Part shown: positions 1-5,672 of the stretch, piece after piece
How the letters are laid out: every line of letters starts with the position of its first letter
Position numbering within the stretch: position 1 is the stretch's first letter
Assembly (NCBI GenBank): GCA_029261375.1
Contig: JAJDBL010000311.1
Location: 1-5,672, forward strand
Reading direction: 5' to 3'
From: Nitrospirales bacterium
GTDB taxonomy: Bacteria; Nitrospirota; Nitrospiria; Nitrospirales; UBA2166
DNA length: 5,672 bases
Position numbers and translations under genes: made by a program
The notes under the pieces: model-generated
What the model saw: the letters and a program-made list of their open reading frames with translations, nothing else
What the model was told of the DNA's origin: nothing
Databases searched by the model: none

Positions 1-1441
1 CATAGCGTTTGGTCACGCCATGCAGCCCGATGGTCGCGATATGATGCTGTGCGCACGAGTTATGACATCCACTAATCTTTATCGATGTCCCTGCAAGATC
101 GTCACCGGTACCTCCTGCCGGGAATACATCCTCCAACGCCCGCGCGAGAGCTTTTGAGGACGTAATGCCAAGACCACAGGTATCCGTTCCCGGACACGCA
201 ACAATATCCTCAACGAGATGCGCACCTGAATCAGCAAGATCGGCTTCAACCAGTTGGGAATAGATCTCGGACAATCGTGCGGTCTTAATCCAACGAAGCA
301 ATACGTTCTGAGCAATCGTAATACGGACATTGCCGTTGGCTTCGGTATCGATAAGGTCGGCCAGGAAACGCATCTGTGGTGGCGTCATGTCACCGGTGGG
401 AAGCTTCAATGTGACGGCACTGTACCCCGACTGCCGTTGCGCAACGACATTGGTCTTTTTCCAAAGTTCAAACGCATCCGATGAGAACCCATTCGCAGAA
501 GAGCGGATCAACGACGAACTGCCATTCGCTGACGACACTTCCATCGCTCGCGGCTCATCGACATAGGACAGAAGGTCATAGCCATTCGACCCGTTCCTTG
601 CCTGTTTGATCGCTTCGTATTCAACTTCAATCTGGCGGAAAAACTCATCGATGCCCAGCTTGGTCACCACAAATTTCATCCGCGCTTTCGTTCGATTTTT
701 CCGATTGCCATGATTGTCAAAAACTTTGACGATGGCTTCAGAGACGGGAATAAGTTCGTCAACGGGAAGAAACTCGCGGAATAGTTTGGCGAGTCGCGGC
801 GCAGATCCCAGACCTCCACCCACCACCATGCGAAACCCGCGGGTTCCATCTTCCTTTGTGACAGCCGAAAGCCCAATATCGTGAATCATCGTCTTCGCAC
901 AATCGGTGGTGGCACATCCAGAGAACGCAATTTTGAACTTTCGCGGAAGACTCTGGTTCAACGCATTGCGCATGAGATGATTCGACAGCGTCAGTGCATA
1001 GGGAGTCACATCAAACGCTTCTTCCTGACACACCCCTGCTAACGGGCACGCAGTCACATTCCTCACCGTATTTCCACATGCTTCTCTGGTGGTGAGATCA
1101 ACCTCAGCAAGTCTGAGCATGACGGTTCCCACCACATCGAGTGGAACAAAATGAAACTGGATGTCTTGCCGCGTCGTCACATGACCAATGCCAGAGCTGT
1201 GCTCCTCAATGAGCGACGCCAAACACCGCACCTGGTTCGAGTTAAGTCCTCCAAACGGGATCTTCACCCGAATCATCTGATAGCCGTCCTGCCGCTGACC
1301 GTAAATGCCATGTTGAAGGCGAAACGGCCGGAACACATCGTCAGACAATTCGCCTCGCTTTACTTTTTCTGCCTCGGCTTCAAAGGCCGCGATCTCAGAC
1401 AGAATGTCCTCAGGAACGGGCGTCTTCAAGGTTGTATCCAT
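1..1441 (-). CDS. Siroheme [4Fe-4S] nitrite/sulfite reductase, N-terminal 480 codons (3' end cut by window edge)
   Basis: The protein probably carries out the six-electron reduction of nitrite to ammonia or sulfite to sulfide in the cytoplasm, with ferredoxin as likely donor. The frame is open from ATG at 1441 to the left edge. The first half has TTRQDIQFH (Arg91), VRN (Arg127) and LPRKFK (Lys168, Lys170), matching the siroheme/anion-binding Arg and Lys residues of E. coli SiR. The second half carries the cluster ligands: CPGTDTC (Cys416, Cys422) and GCHNSC (Cys459, Cys463), where the last Cys should bridge cluster and siroheme. Spacing fits the family, so roughly 90 or more residues lie outside the window. 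Oddities are extra cysteines in the first half (Cys132, Cys138, Cys176, Cys181) and a Ser/Asn/Gly linker at 303-321. The start is supported by a GGAGG site 6 nt upstream. Nitrite cannot be told from sulfite by sequence alone; the upstream Rrf2 gene slightly favours sulfur. The family is sure; the substrate is open. Confidence 0.93.
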   Translation of the reverse strand, partial: MDTTLKTPVPEDILSEIAAFEAEAEKVKRGELSDDVFRPFRLQHGIYGQRQDGYQMIRVKIPFGGLNSNQVRCLASLIEEHSSGIGHVTTRQDIQFHFVPLDVVGTVMLRLAEVDLTTREACGNTVRNVTACPLAGVCQEEAFDVTPYALTLSNHLMRNALNQSLPRKFKIAFSGCATTDCAKTMIHDIGLSAVTKEDGTRGFRMVVGGGLGSAPRLAKLFREFLPVDELIPVSEAIVKVFDNHGNRKNRTKARMKFVVTKLGIDEFFRQIEVEYEAIKQARNGSNGYDLLSYVDEPRAMEVSSANGSSSLIRSSANGFSSDAFELWKKTNVVAQRQSGYSAVTLKLPTGDMTPPQMRFLADLIDTEANGNVRITIAQNVLLRWIKTARLSEIYSQLVEADLADSGAHLVEDIVACPGTDTCGLGITSSKALARALEDVFPAGGTGDDLAGTSIKISGCHNSCAQHHIATIGLHGVTKRY

Positions 1442-1447
1442 ACAGAA

Positions 1448-1452
1448 CCTCC
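1448..1452 (-). promoter_or_regulatory. Shine-Dalgarno site of the nitrite/sulfite reductase
   Basis: On the minus strand GGAGG stands 6 nt before the ATG at 1441. It is the strongest ribosome binding site in the window and fixes the reductase start. The translation directly after it (MDTTLKTPVPEDI) leads into the conserved reductase domain. Confidence 0.8.
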
Positions 1453-1483
1453 AATGGAGAGGGGACTAGGTTGCTTAGTATTT

Positions 1484-1563
1484 AGGTTGAAGGCTGAAGG
1501 TAGAGGCAGCAAAATATTGTTGTGCGCAACCTGTTTCGCCTCTCTAGTCTTCTGCTTCAACCT
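1484..1563. repeat. Imperfect ~80-nt hairpin element between rrf2 and the reductase gene
   Basis: The outer arms AGGTTGAAG (1484-1492) and CTTCAACCT (1555-1563) are perfect reverse complements. Inner arms AGAGGC (1502-1507) and GCCTCT (1538-1543) also pair perfectly, and the tracts between them can pair partly (CTGAAG against CTTCTG). The loop contains a second small stem, GTTG-TGCG-CAAC (1519-1530). A further ACCTTCAG at 1567-1574 repeats the CTGAAGGT motif of 1494-1501 in inverse. It could be an interspersed REP/MITE-like element, an mRNA processing or attenuation structure within the rrf2-reductase transcript, or a partial terminator. No U-tract follows on the minus strand, so a simple terminator is unlikely. 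The rest of the 154-nt gap shows no gene and no convincing promoter. Confidence 0.6.
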
Positions 1564-1595
1564 TTGACCTTCAGTCTATCTACCTATCTCAAAAC

Positions 1596-2054
1596 TCAGA
1601 TATGGTACATGAGGGTTCGCTGACCACTCAACGCATGCGTACGATCGCACAGATCTTGAACCGTCGTCGCATTCAACACGCTCATCACAGATATCTTCAC
1701 GTCGTTCCAGACACCATGTACGGCACACGACTTTGGATCAATATCCTGCCAACACGTCCCACCCACCCCGTTTCCCACACACGACATCGGTGTGACGGGG
1801 CCCTCAATCGCTTCGATGATGTCTCCGACCAGAATGTCATCGGATGATCGCGCAAGCAGATAGCCCCCCTGCGCACCACGAATACTCCGCACTAGTCCGT
1901 TTCGTTTCAGCGTGCTCATGACTTGCTCAAGAAAGCGAGGAGGGATATTCTGGTTCTTGGCAATCGTCTTCACCTGGAGCGGCCCACGATTCCCATTGAG
2001 TGCAAGCTCAAGAACCGCCAGAACGCCATACTCTCCTTTAATTGAAACCTTCAT
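1596..2054 (-). CDS. Rrf2-family transcriptional regulator (IscR/NsrR/CymR type)
   Basis: This 152-residue cytoplasmic DNA-binding regulator has normal length for the family. Residues 1-65 form the winged helix: MKVSIKGEYG opening, recognition region around PPRFLEQVMSTLKRNGLV (38-55), and the wing RGAQGGYLLAR (59-69), the hallmark Rrf2 motif. Behind the linker helix come Cys92, Cys101 and Cys110, spaced C-x8-C-x8-C, in the place where IscR and NsrR bind a [2Fe-2S] or [4Fe-4S] cluster; Cys136 is an additional cysteine. A cluster-sensing role is therefore plausible but the spacing is wider than the IscR pattern. It lies 154 nt upstream of the reductase on the same strand and is divergent from the metal transporter genes. 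Autoregulation is suggested by an inverted repeat at its predicted transcription start. No good Shine-Dalgarno precedes the ATG at 2054. Family sure; effector and targets inferred. Confidence 0.93.
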   Translation of the reverse strand: MKVSIKGEYGVLAVLELALNGNRGPLQVKTIAKNQNIPPRFLEQVMSTLKRNGLVRSIRGAQGGYLLARSSDDILVGDIIEAIEGPVTPMSCVGNGVGGTCWQDIDPKSCAVHGVWNDVKISVMSVLNATTVQDLCDRTHALSGQRTLMYHI

Positions 2055-2066
2055 ACAAACTACACT

Positions 2067-2080
2067 ATTCCGATAGGATT
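2067..2080. promoter_or_regulatory. Imperfect inverted repeat, candidate Rrf2 autoregulatory operator
   Basis: ATTCC-GATA-GGATT is an inverted repeat with one mismatch per arm pair (GGAAT would be perfect). It sits across the predicted rrf2 transcription start, a position where a bound repressor would block initiation. On the minus strand it reads ATCGGAAT at its end, which resembles the ATnGGAAT half that I recall from CymR sites of Firmicutes; I could not check this. Confidence 0.35.
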
Positions 2081-2084
2081 TCTG

Positions 2085-2114
2085 ATATTACGTGGAGGTG
2101 GCAGTGGCTGTCAA
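2085..2114 (-). promoter_or_regulatory. Predicted sigma70-type promoter of the Rrf2 gene
   Basis: On the minus strand a perfect TTGACA (2114-2109) is followed after 18 nt by TAATAT (2090-2085, 4 of 6 to consensus). Transcription would begin near 2078, giving a leader of about 24 nt before the ATG at 2054. The -35 hexamer overlaps the predicted -35 of the opposite promoter, so the two may compete for polymerase. Confidence 0.5.
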
Positions 2115-2135
2115 GGCTTTCCTGCCCCCAATAAT
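2108..2135 (+). promoter_or_regulatory. Predicted sigma70-type promoter of the metal-transporter genes
   Basis: CTGTCA (2108-2113, 4 of 6 to the -35 consensus), a 16-nt spacer and AATAAT (2130-2135, 5 of 6 to the -10 consensus) form a fair promoter pointing to the substrate-binding protein. The start of transcription would be near 2142, leaving a leader of about 70 nt. Confidence 0.35.
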
Positions 2136-2145
2136 CGAATGGAAT

Positions 2146-2157
2146 ATCTGATCAGAT
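2146..2157. promoter_or_regulatory. Perfect 12-bp palindrome ATCTGATCAGAT, candidate operator
   Basis: The 12-bp sequence is identical to its own reverse complement and lies a few bases after the predicted transcription start of the metal-transporter genes, a classic repressor position. A metal-responsive regulator (Fur/Zur or DtxR/MntR class) would fit the transporter's role, but the sequence does not match a consensus that I can name with confidence. Confidence 0.4.
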
Positions 2158-2211
2158 GAGACACTCTACCGCGTTGACTTTCACTTCAACGGAGTGATAG
2201 CGTCCGAGGCC

Positions 2212-3114
2212 ATGGCACCATTCCTTCGTTACACGCTCATTATTGCGCTACTGCTGACGACCATCCTCGCTTCCGCCGAGGCAAAAACAGGCACCACGAA
2301 GGTAGTCACCACCCTCCCCGTCTTACAAGACTACGTCAACCAGATTGGACGACAGCACGTCACGGTGACGAGCCTGATCAGTGGATTAGAAAACAGTCAT
2401 AGTTACGCGCTCAAGCCAAGCGACATCCTCGCTGTTCGCCAGGCTGATATCTTCATCACGATTGGCGCCGGCCTCGAAGGCTGGGCTGAACAGCTCGTGC
2501 AGAACGCACAGAACCCGTCTCTCGAAGTGGTTGTCACCTCCAAGGGCATCTCGCTGTTAAGAGACTCAGGAGTCACCCATGCCACAGAGGGAACGCATGT
2601 GCACGGGAACCCACACATCTGGCTTGATCCCGAGAATGCCAAGAGCATGGTGCGCCAAATTACGACGCGGCTGATCAAAGTCGATCGCGACAACCGCCAT
2701 GATTACTTGGCGAATCAAGCGGAGTACTTGCGTACCTTGGACACACTGCAAGCGGACATGAAACGGCGCGTCAAGATGCTTCCCGACCGTCGGTTCATCT
2801 CCCATCATCCGGCATGGCCATACTTTGCCCGACGGTTCGGATTCAAGATCGTCGGCAATATTATCGAACAGCCAGGCGCAGAGCCTTCGGCAAAACATCT
2901 CAGCACTCTCACGCAACGCATGAAAAGGGCCGGCATCAAAGTCATCGTGTCCGAGCCACAGCTCAATCAGAAAATTCCACGCATCCTTGCCGATGAGACT
3001 GGCGCTCGCGTCGTCACACTGACCGCCCTGCCTGGGGCTCTTCCGGGAACGAACACCTACACTGACATGTTATTATTCAATGTTTCGACGCTCATCGAAA
3101 CCTTGAATCCTTGA
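2212..3114 (+). CDS. Metal ABC transporter periplasmic substrate-binding protein (ZnuA/TroA, cluster A-I)
   Basis: This protein captures a divalent metal (zinc, manganese or iron) in the periplasm for an ABC importer. With the ATG at 2212 it has 300 residues: a signal peptide (FLRYTLIIALLLTTILASAEA, cleavage near 22-25, no lipobox Cys), then a two-lobed ZnuA fold joined by a long helix around 140-190. Expected metal ligands are His63 (NSHSYALKPSD), His135 (NPHIWLDPENA) and His199 (SHHPAWPYF). The usual fourth ligand, Asp in an LDPL motif, is missing: the equivalent stretch reads VVTLTALPG with Thr271. Glu248 (SEPQ) is nearby. The segment before His135 is mildly His-rich (THATEGTHVHG). An in-frame GTG at 2194 would add MIASEA, putting a Glu into the signal-peptide n-region, so the ATG is preferred although its GAGG is only 2 nt away. 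The ATPase follows 43 nt downstream. Family sure; metal unknown. Confidence 0.9.
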   Translation: MAPFLRYTLIIALLLTTILASAEAKTGTTKVVTTLPVLQDYVNQIGRQHVTVTSLISGLENSHSYALKPSDILAVRQADIFITIGAGLEGWAEQLVQNAQNPSLEVVVTSKGISLLRDSGVTHATEGTHVHGNPHIWLDPENAKSMVRQITTRLIKVDRDNRHDYLANQAEYLRTLDTLQADMKRRVKMLPDRRFISHHPAWPYFARRFGFKIVGNIIEQPGAEPSAKHLSTLTQRMKRAGIKVIVSEPQLNQKIPRILADETGARVVTLTALPGALPGTNTYTDMLLFNVSTLIETLNP

Positions 3115-3157
3115 GACCCGCACACCCACCTTTAGTTCTCCGAGACCGCTGAGTCCC

Positions 3158-3961
3158 ATGGCGACAGATCAACTAGAACAACAGCCGCGACAGGTCGTCG
3201 CATTTTCAGAAGCCACGTATATCCTCGGCCACACGACCGCACTTGAGAACATCAGCCTTGAAATCAACGAAGGGGAGTTTGTCGGGATCATTGGACCTAA
3301 TGGGTCCGGCAAAACGACGATTCTTCGTGCGATTCTTGGGCTCATCCTTCCACGGAACGGAAACCTACAGATCTTCGACTGCGCATGTGAAAATCTCCGC
3401 TGCCATCACCGTGCTCGCATTGGTTATCTTCCACAAAAAGGAAAGATCGATCGAAACTTTCCCATTACCGTGCTGGAAACAGTGATCATGGGCCGCTATG
3501 GCGTCCGTGGTCTCTTCCATCGCAGCGGGAAGGAGGATATCGCGATCGCACTGGCGTCATTGGAAGCCGTGGGCATGAGGGAGTTTCAGCATCACCCCTT
3601 TGGGCAACTCTCGGGCGGGCAACAGCAGCGCATTCTGATTGCACGCGCCTTAGCCCAGCAACCGCAGGTATTGCTGCTGGACGAACCGACAACCGGCATC
3701 GACACCACCACTCAACATACCGTGCTGGAACTCATTCGTCGTCTTCATCGTGAGCTCAACCTTACTATTCTGCTCGTGACTCACGACATCAATCTCATCA
3801 GCCCATTGGTGGATCAGCTAGTGTTGCTCAACACACGCCTCTTCGCACATGGGCACCCACAAGACGTGCTGCACTACGACATACTCTCGCAAGTCTATGG
3901 CGATGAAATCGTCGTGACTGAGAACGGATATGTGATTGGAGGCGATTCCCACCACGGATGA
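3158..3961 (+). CDS. Metal ABC transporter ATP-binding protein (ZnuC/MntB-like)
   Basis: This cytoplasmic ATPase should power metal import together with a membrane permease and the binding protein encoded just upstream. All catalytic motifs are present in its 267 residues: Walker A GPNGSGKT (46-53), Q-loop Gln93 (YLPQK), signature LSGGQ (151-155), Walker B VLLLDEP (171-177, Glu176), D-loop GID, and the switch His209 (VTHD). The segment NFPITVLETVIMGRYG after the Q-loop is typical of the zinc/manganese branch. Unusual is the stretch FDCACENLRCHH (73-84), with Cys75, Cys77, Cys82, His83 and His84, and a further HH near the C-terminus (GGDSHHG); these may form a metal-binding patch. The start follows a weak ribosome site. 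The gene is likely cotranscribed with the binding protein. No permease gene follows; transcription meets a hairpin and a convergent gene. Confidence 0.92.
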   Translation: MATDQLEQQPRQVVAFSEATYILGHTTALENISLEINEGEFVGIIGPNGSGKTTILRAILGLILPRNGNLQIFDCACENLRCHHRARIGYLPQKGKIDRNFPITVLETVIMGRYGVRGLFHRSGKEDIAIALASLEAVGMREFQHHPFGQLSGGQQQRILIARALAQQPQVLLLDEPTTGIDTTTQHTVLELIRRLHRELNLTILLVTHDINLISPLVDQLVLLNTRLFAHGHPQDVLHYDILSQVYGDEIVVTENGYVIGGDSHHG

Positions 3962-3963
3962 AA

Positions 3964-3990
3964 CCACTGACGCCTCACACACGTCAGTGG
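3964..3990. terminator. Hairpin between convergent genes, possible bidirectional terminator
   Basis: CCACTGACG (3964-3972) and CGTCAGTGG (3982-3990) form a perfect 9-bp stem with a 9-nt loop, starting two bases after the ATPase stop codon. On the plus strand no T-tract follows. On the minus strand the stem is followed by TTT only. It sits where transcripts from both sides must end, so it is probably a weak or factor-assisted terminator or a 3'-end stabiliser. Confidence 0.55.
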
Positions 3991-4043
3991 CGTACGAACG
4001 AAAGAACTCCTACCCACACACAAGAACTGAGCCCGCCAAATGA

Positions 4044-5672
4044 TTAGGGCTCCACTGCTCCTGGCACCGCTTGAGCCCCGTTCTGCCCAAAAAGAGTGTG
4101 GCCGTTCCCTGAAGAGTCTTCAAACGTCATCACTCCATCCTCCTCATCAAACACCCACAGACCAACAGTGCTCTGATCGGCAGTCAACCCAGGCTGAGGA
4201 TTGGTGTCCGGAGGACGAATAACATCAGAGATTCTGACCTCCCCAATCCTGCCAACGACGAATCCTGTCGTTGAAGCCCCATCACCATTGTTATTACCAG
4301 CGTTGGGTGTCCCAATACCGAAGAGTTGATCGCGTACCTCAAGAGCCCCGGAAAAACATGAAGCGAAGATCCCGACAGCACCATTCACCGACATGGAACA
4401 TGTGTGCGTATTCTCGTCGACAGACGCAGAGATGAAATTCCATTGGTTGAGAACAATTTCAGTAGGGGGCCCACTGAACACACCGAAACCGGTACAGGTC
4501 GGATCGCCGGCCCCGTCAAGACAGAGAAAAGCCTTGAATCCAAAAACCTGTTCGCCCGCGAATAGTGCCAGGGTATAGGCCCCATTTGAGACAACCGACA
4601 TGTCCTGAGCAAGCGTCGGAAACACCCATACCTCGATGGTGATTACACCAAGATCAAGGGGCGAGGGACTGAGGGTTCCCATCGCTTCTTGCGCAAAATC
4701 ATCGACGCCATCAAGACGTAACACCCCAACAGGAGCGGTCTTCGCCTCAATGATGATGGTATTCGGGGTACCCACGACCATCCCATCATCGGCAATCAGC
4801 TGCACGACATAGGTGCCGGCTAGATCCGCGATAAACGTCGGGGTGATCGTCATGGGATCAACCAATGCTGCCGTGCTCCCAATCGGTACGCTCGTCAGGC
4901 TCCAGGCAAAGCTCAACGGATCCTCATCTGCATCGATCGATCCACTCCCATCGAGACTGACCGTACTCCCCACGCCCACGGTCTGATCCATCCCGGGATC
5001 TGCCGCCGGCGCGACATTGTTGGTGTCGATGATGATGGTCTTCGGAGCGCTGCCCAGCATCCCATCATTGACGGTCAATTGAGCGGCATAGGTCCCGGGA
5101 AGATCCGCGACAAACGTCGGCAAAGCCGTGAACGGATTATCAAGAGACGCTGCGCTATTGGCTGGCTTCTGAGTGAGCGACCACGCGTAGGTTAACGCAT
5201 CGCTATCGGCATCACTCGACCCACGCGCATCTAACGTGACCATGCTCCCGACATCCACCGCTTGATCCACCCCAGCATCCGCCACTGGGGCGACATTGTT
5301 GGTGTCGATGATGACCGTCTTCGGCACACTATCCACCATCCCGTCATGAACGATCAATTGGGCGACATAGGTCCCTGGCACGTCCGCGACAAACGCGGGG
5401 AGCACAGCGAACGAATCATCAAGCGTTGCAGCACTCCCATTGGGGAGATTGGTGAGACTCCAAGCAAAGGTCAATGCATCTCCATCGACATCCGTCGACC
5501 CGCTGCCGTTTAACGTGATGAGACTACCCACATCCACAGCTTGCCCGGCCCCGGCATTCGCCATTGGACGCACGTTGTTGGTGTCAACGATAATCGTCTG
5601 TGGCACGCTATCCACCATCCCATCATTCACGATAAGTTGAGCCACGTAGGTTCCTGGCAGATCAGCAACAAA
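4044..5672 (-). CDS. Exported PKD/Ig-repeat protein with C-terminal LamG (concanavalin-like) domain, N-terminus outside window
   Basis: The frame is open from the right edge to TAA at 4044-4046, giving 542 codons of a longer protein. The first ~300 residues are three full 93-residue repeats plus a truncated fourth; each contains GSGSxDxDxDxLxxAWSL and FxADxxGTYxxQLxxxDGM, typical of K319L/REJ-like PKD domains, which form beta-sandwiches in extracellular proteins. From about nt 4724 downstream follows a LamG-type jelly roll: LRLDGVDDF, ITIEVWVFP, NQWNFISASVD, MSVNG, GRIGEVRISDVIRPP and a closing GLWVFDEEDG...DSSGNGHTL. Four cysteines in the LamG part could form two disulfides, fitting export. 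No sorting tag, transmembrane anchor or PEP-CTERM motif is seen at the C-terminus (ends AVPGAVEP). The likely role is surface adhesion, carbohydrate or matrix binding; this is inferred from domains only. A GTG near 5645 lies inside a repeat and is not a start. Confidence 0.88.
   Translation of the reverse strand, partial: FVADLPGTYVAQLIVNDGMVDSVPQTIIVDTNNVRPMANAGAGQAVDVGSLITLNGSGSTDVDGDALTFAWSLTNLPNGSAATLDDSFAVLPAFVADVPGTYVAQLIVHDGMVDSVPKTVIIDTNNVAPVADAGVDQAVDVGSMVTLDARGSSDADSDALTYAWSLTQKPANSAASLDNPFTALPTFVADLPGTYAAQLTVNDGMLGSAPKTIIIDTNNVAPAADPGMDQTVGVGSTVSLDGSGSIDADEDPLSFAWSLTSVPIGSTAALVDPMTITPTFIADLAGTYVVQLIADDGMVVGTPNTIIIEAKTAPVGVLRLDGVDDFAQEAMGTLSPSPLDLGVITIEVWVFPTLAQDMSVVSNGAYTLALFAGEQVFGFKAFLCLDGAGDPTCTGFGVFSGPPTEIVLNQWNFISASVDENTHTCSMSVNGAVGIFASCFSGALEVRDQLFGIGTPNAGNNNGDGASTTGFVVGRIGEVRISDVIRPPDTNPQPGLTADQSTVGLWVFDEEDGVMTFEDSSGNGHTLFGQNGAQAVPGAVEP
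4836..5672 (-). repeat. Three tandem 279-bp coding repeats (93 residues each) plus a partial fourth
   Basis: Units span 5672-5394, 5393-5115 and 5114-4836, each exactly 279 bp with no insertion or deletion, and each opens with FVAD. A fourth copy starts at 4835 (FIADLAGTY) and runs only about 30 residues before the LamG domain. Short blocks are nearly identical at DNA level, such as TTGTTGGTGTC encoding DTNN on the minus strand in all three linkers. The array continues to the window edge, so the true copy number is unknown. Confidence 0.88.

Noticed and set aside
1151..1567. Plus-strand open frame of 138 codons
   Set aside because: It is antisense to the conserved reductase start and the hairpin element, and its translation resembles no domain.
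2174..2200. TTGACT (2174-2179) with TGATAG (2195-2200) as an alternative promoter
   Set aside because: The -10 match is poor and transcription would start almost at the ATG; the upstream candidate fits better.
2566..2916. Minus-strand open frame of 116 codons inside the binding-protein gene
   Set aside because: Shadow of the ZnuA-like coding frame; the plus frame carries all conserved motifs.
3958..4047. Short plus-strand frame starting at an ATGA overlap with the ATPase stop, about 29 codons
   Set aside because: The position would suit a permease start, but the peptide is short, hydrophilic and includes the hairpin arms; nothing resembles a permease.
4044..4100. Possible C-terminal surface-sorting signal in the LamG protein
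   Set aside because: The last residues lack a hydrophobic segment, basic tail or PEP/LPXTG motif.
4836..5672. Regular repeats considered as a CRISPR array
   Set aside because: Units are 279 bp, in frame and encode PKD domains; there are no short repeats with unique spacers.

Overview
The window looks like chromosomal DNA from a mid-to-high GC Gram-negative-type bacterium. The gene style (a siroheme nitrite/sulfite reductase beside an Rrf2 regulator, hairpin-rich intergenic DNA, a large PKD/LamG surface protein) reminds me of Nitrospira and relatives. That assignment is an inference from protein style, not a database result.

Layout, left to right: (1) 1-1441, minus strand: the first 480 codons of a siroheme/[4Fe-4S] nitrite/sulfite reductase, running off the left edge. 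(2) 1442-1595: an intergenic stretch dominated by an ~80-nt imperfect hairpin element. (3) 1596-2054, minus strand: an Rrf2-family winged-helix regulator with three evenly spaced cysteines that could hold an Fe-S cluster; it lies upstream of the reductase on the same strand. (4) 2055-2211: a compact divergent control region with plausible promoters facing both ways, an imperfect inverted repeat at the predicted rrf2 transcription start, and a perfect 12-bp palindrome just after the predicted start of the opposite transcript. (5) 2212-3961, plus strand: a periplasmic metal-binding protein of the ZnuA/TroA class followed 43 nt later by its ABC ATPase. No permease gene follows. (6) 3964-3990: a 9-bp stem hairpin between convergent genes. 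(7) 4044-5672, minus strand: the C-terminal part of a large exported protein made of tandem 93-residue PKD/Ig-like repeats and a C-terminal LamG (concanavalin-like) domain, entering from the right edge.

Working together: the Rrf2 protein probably controls its own promoter and the reductase downstream, which would link Fe-S or sulfur/nitrogen status to assimilatory sulfite or nitrite reduction. Because it shares a promoter region with the metal-uptake pair, it may also influence metal import, the supply side for siroheme/Fe-S or zinc enzymes. The PKD/LamG protein appears functionally unrelated. I see no clear evidence of a wholly new system. The points most worth following are the shared control node, the permease-less metal ABC pair with an altered ligand position, and the cysteine arrangements in three of the proteins.
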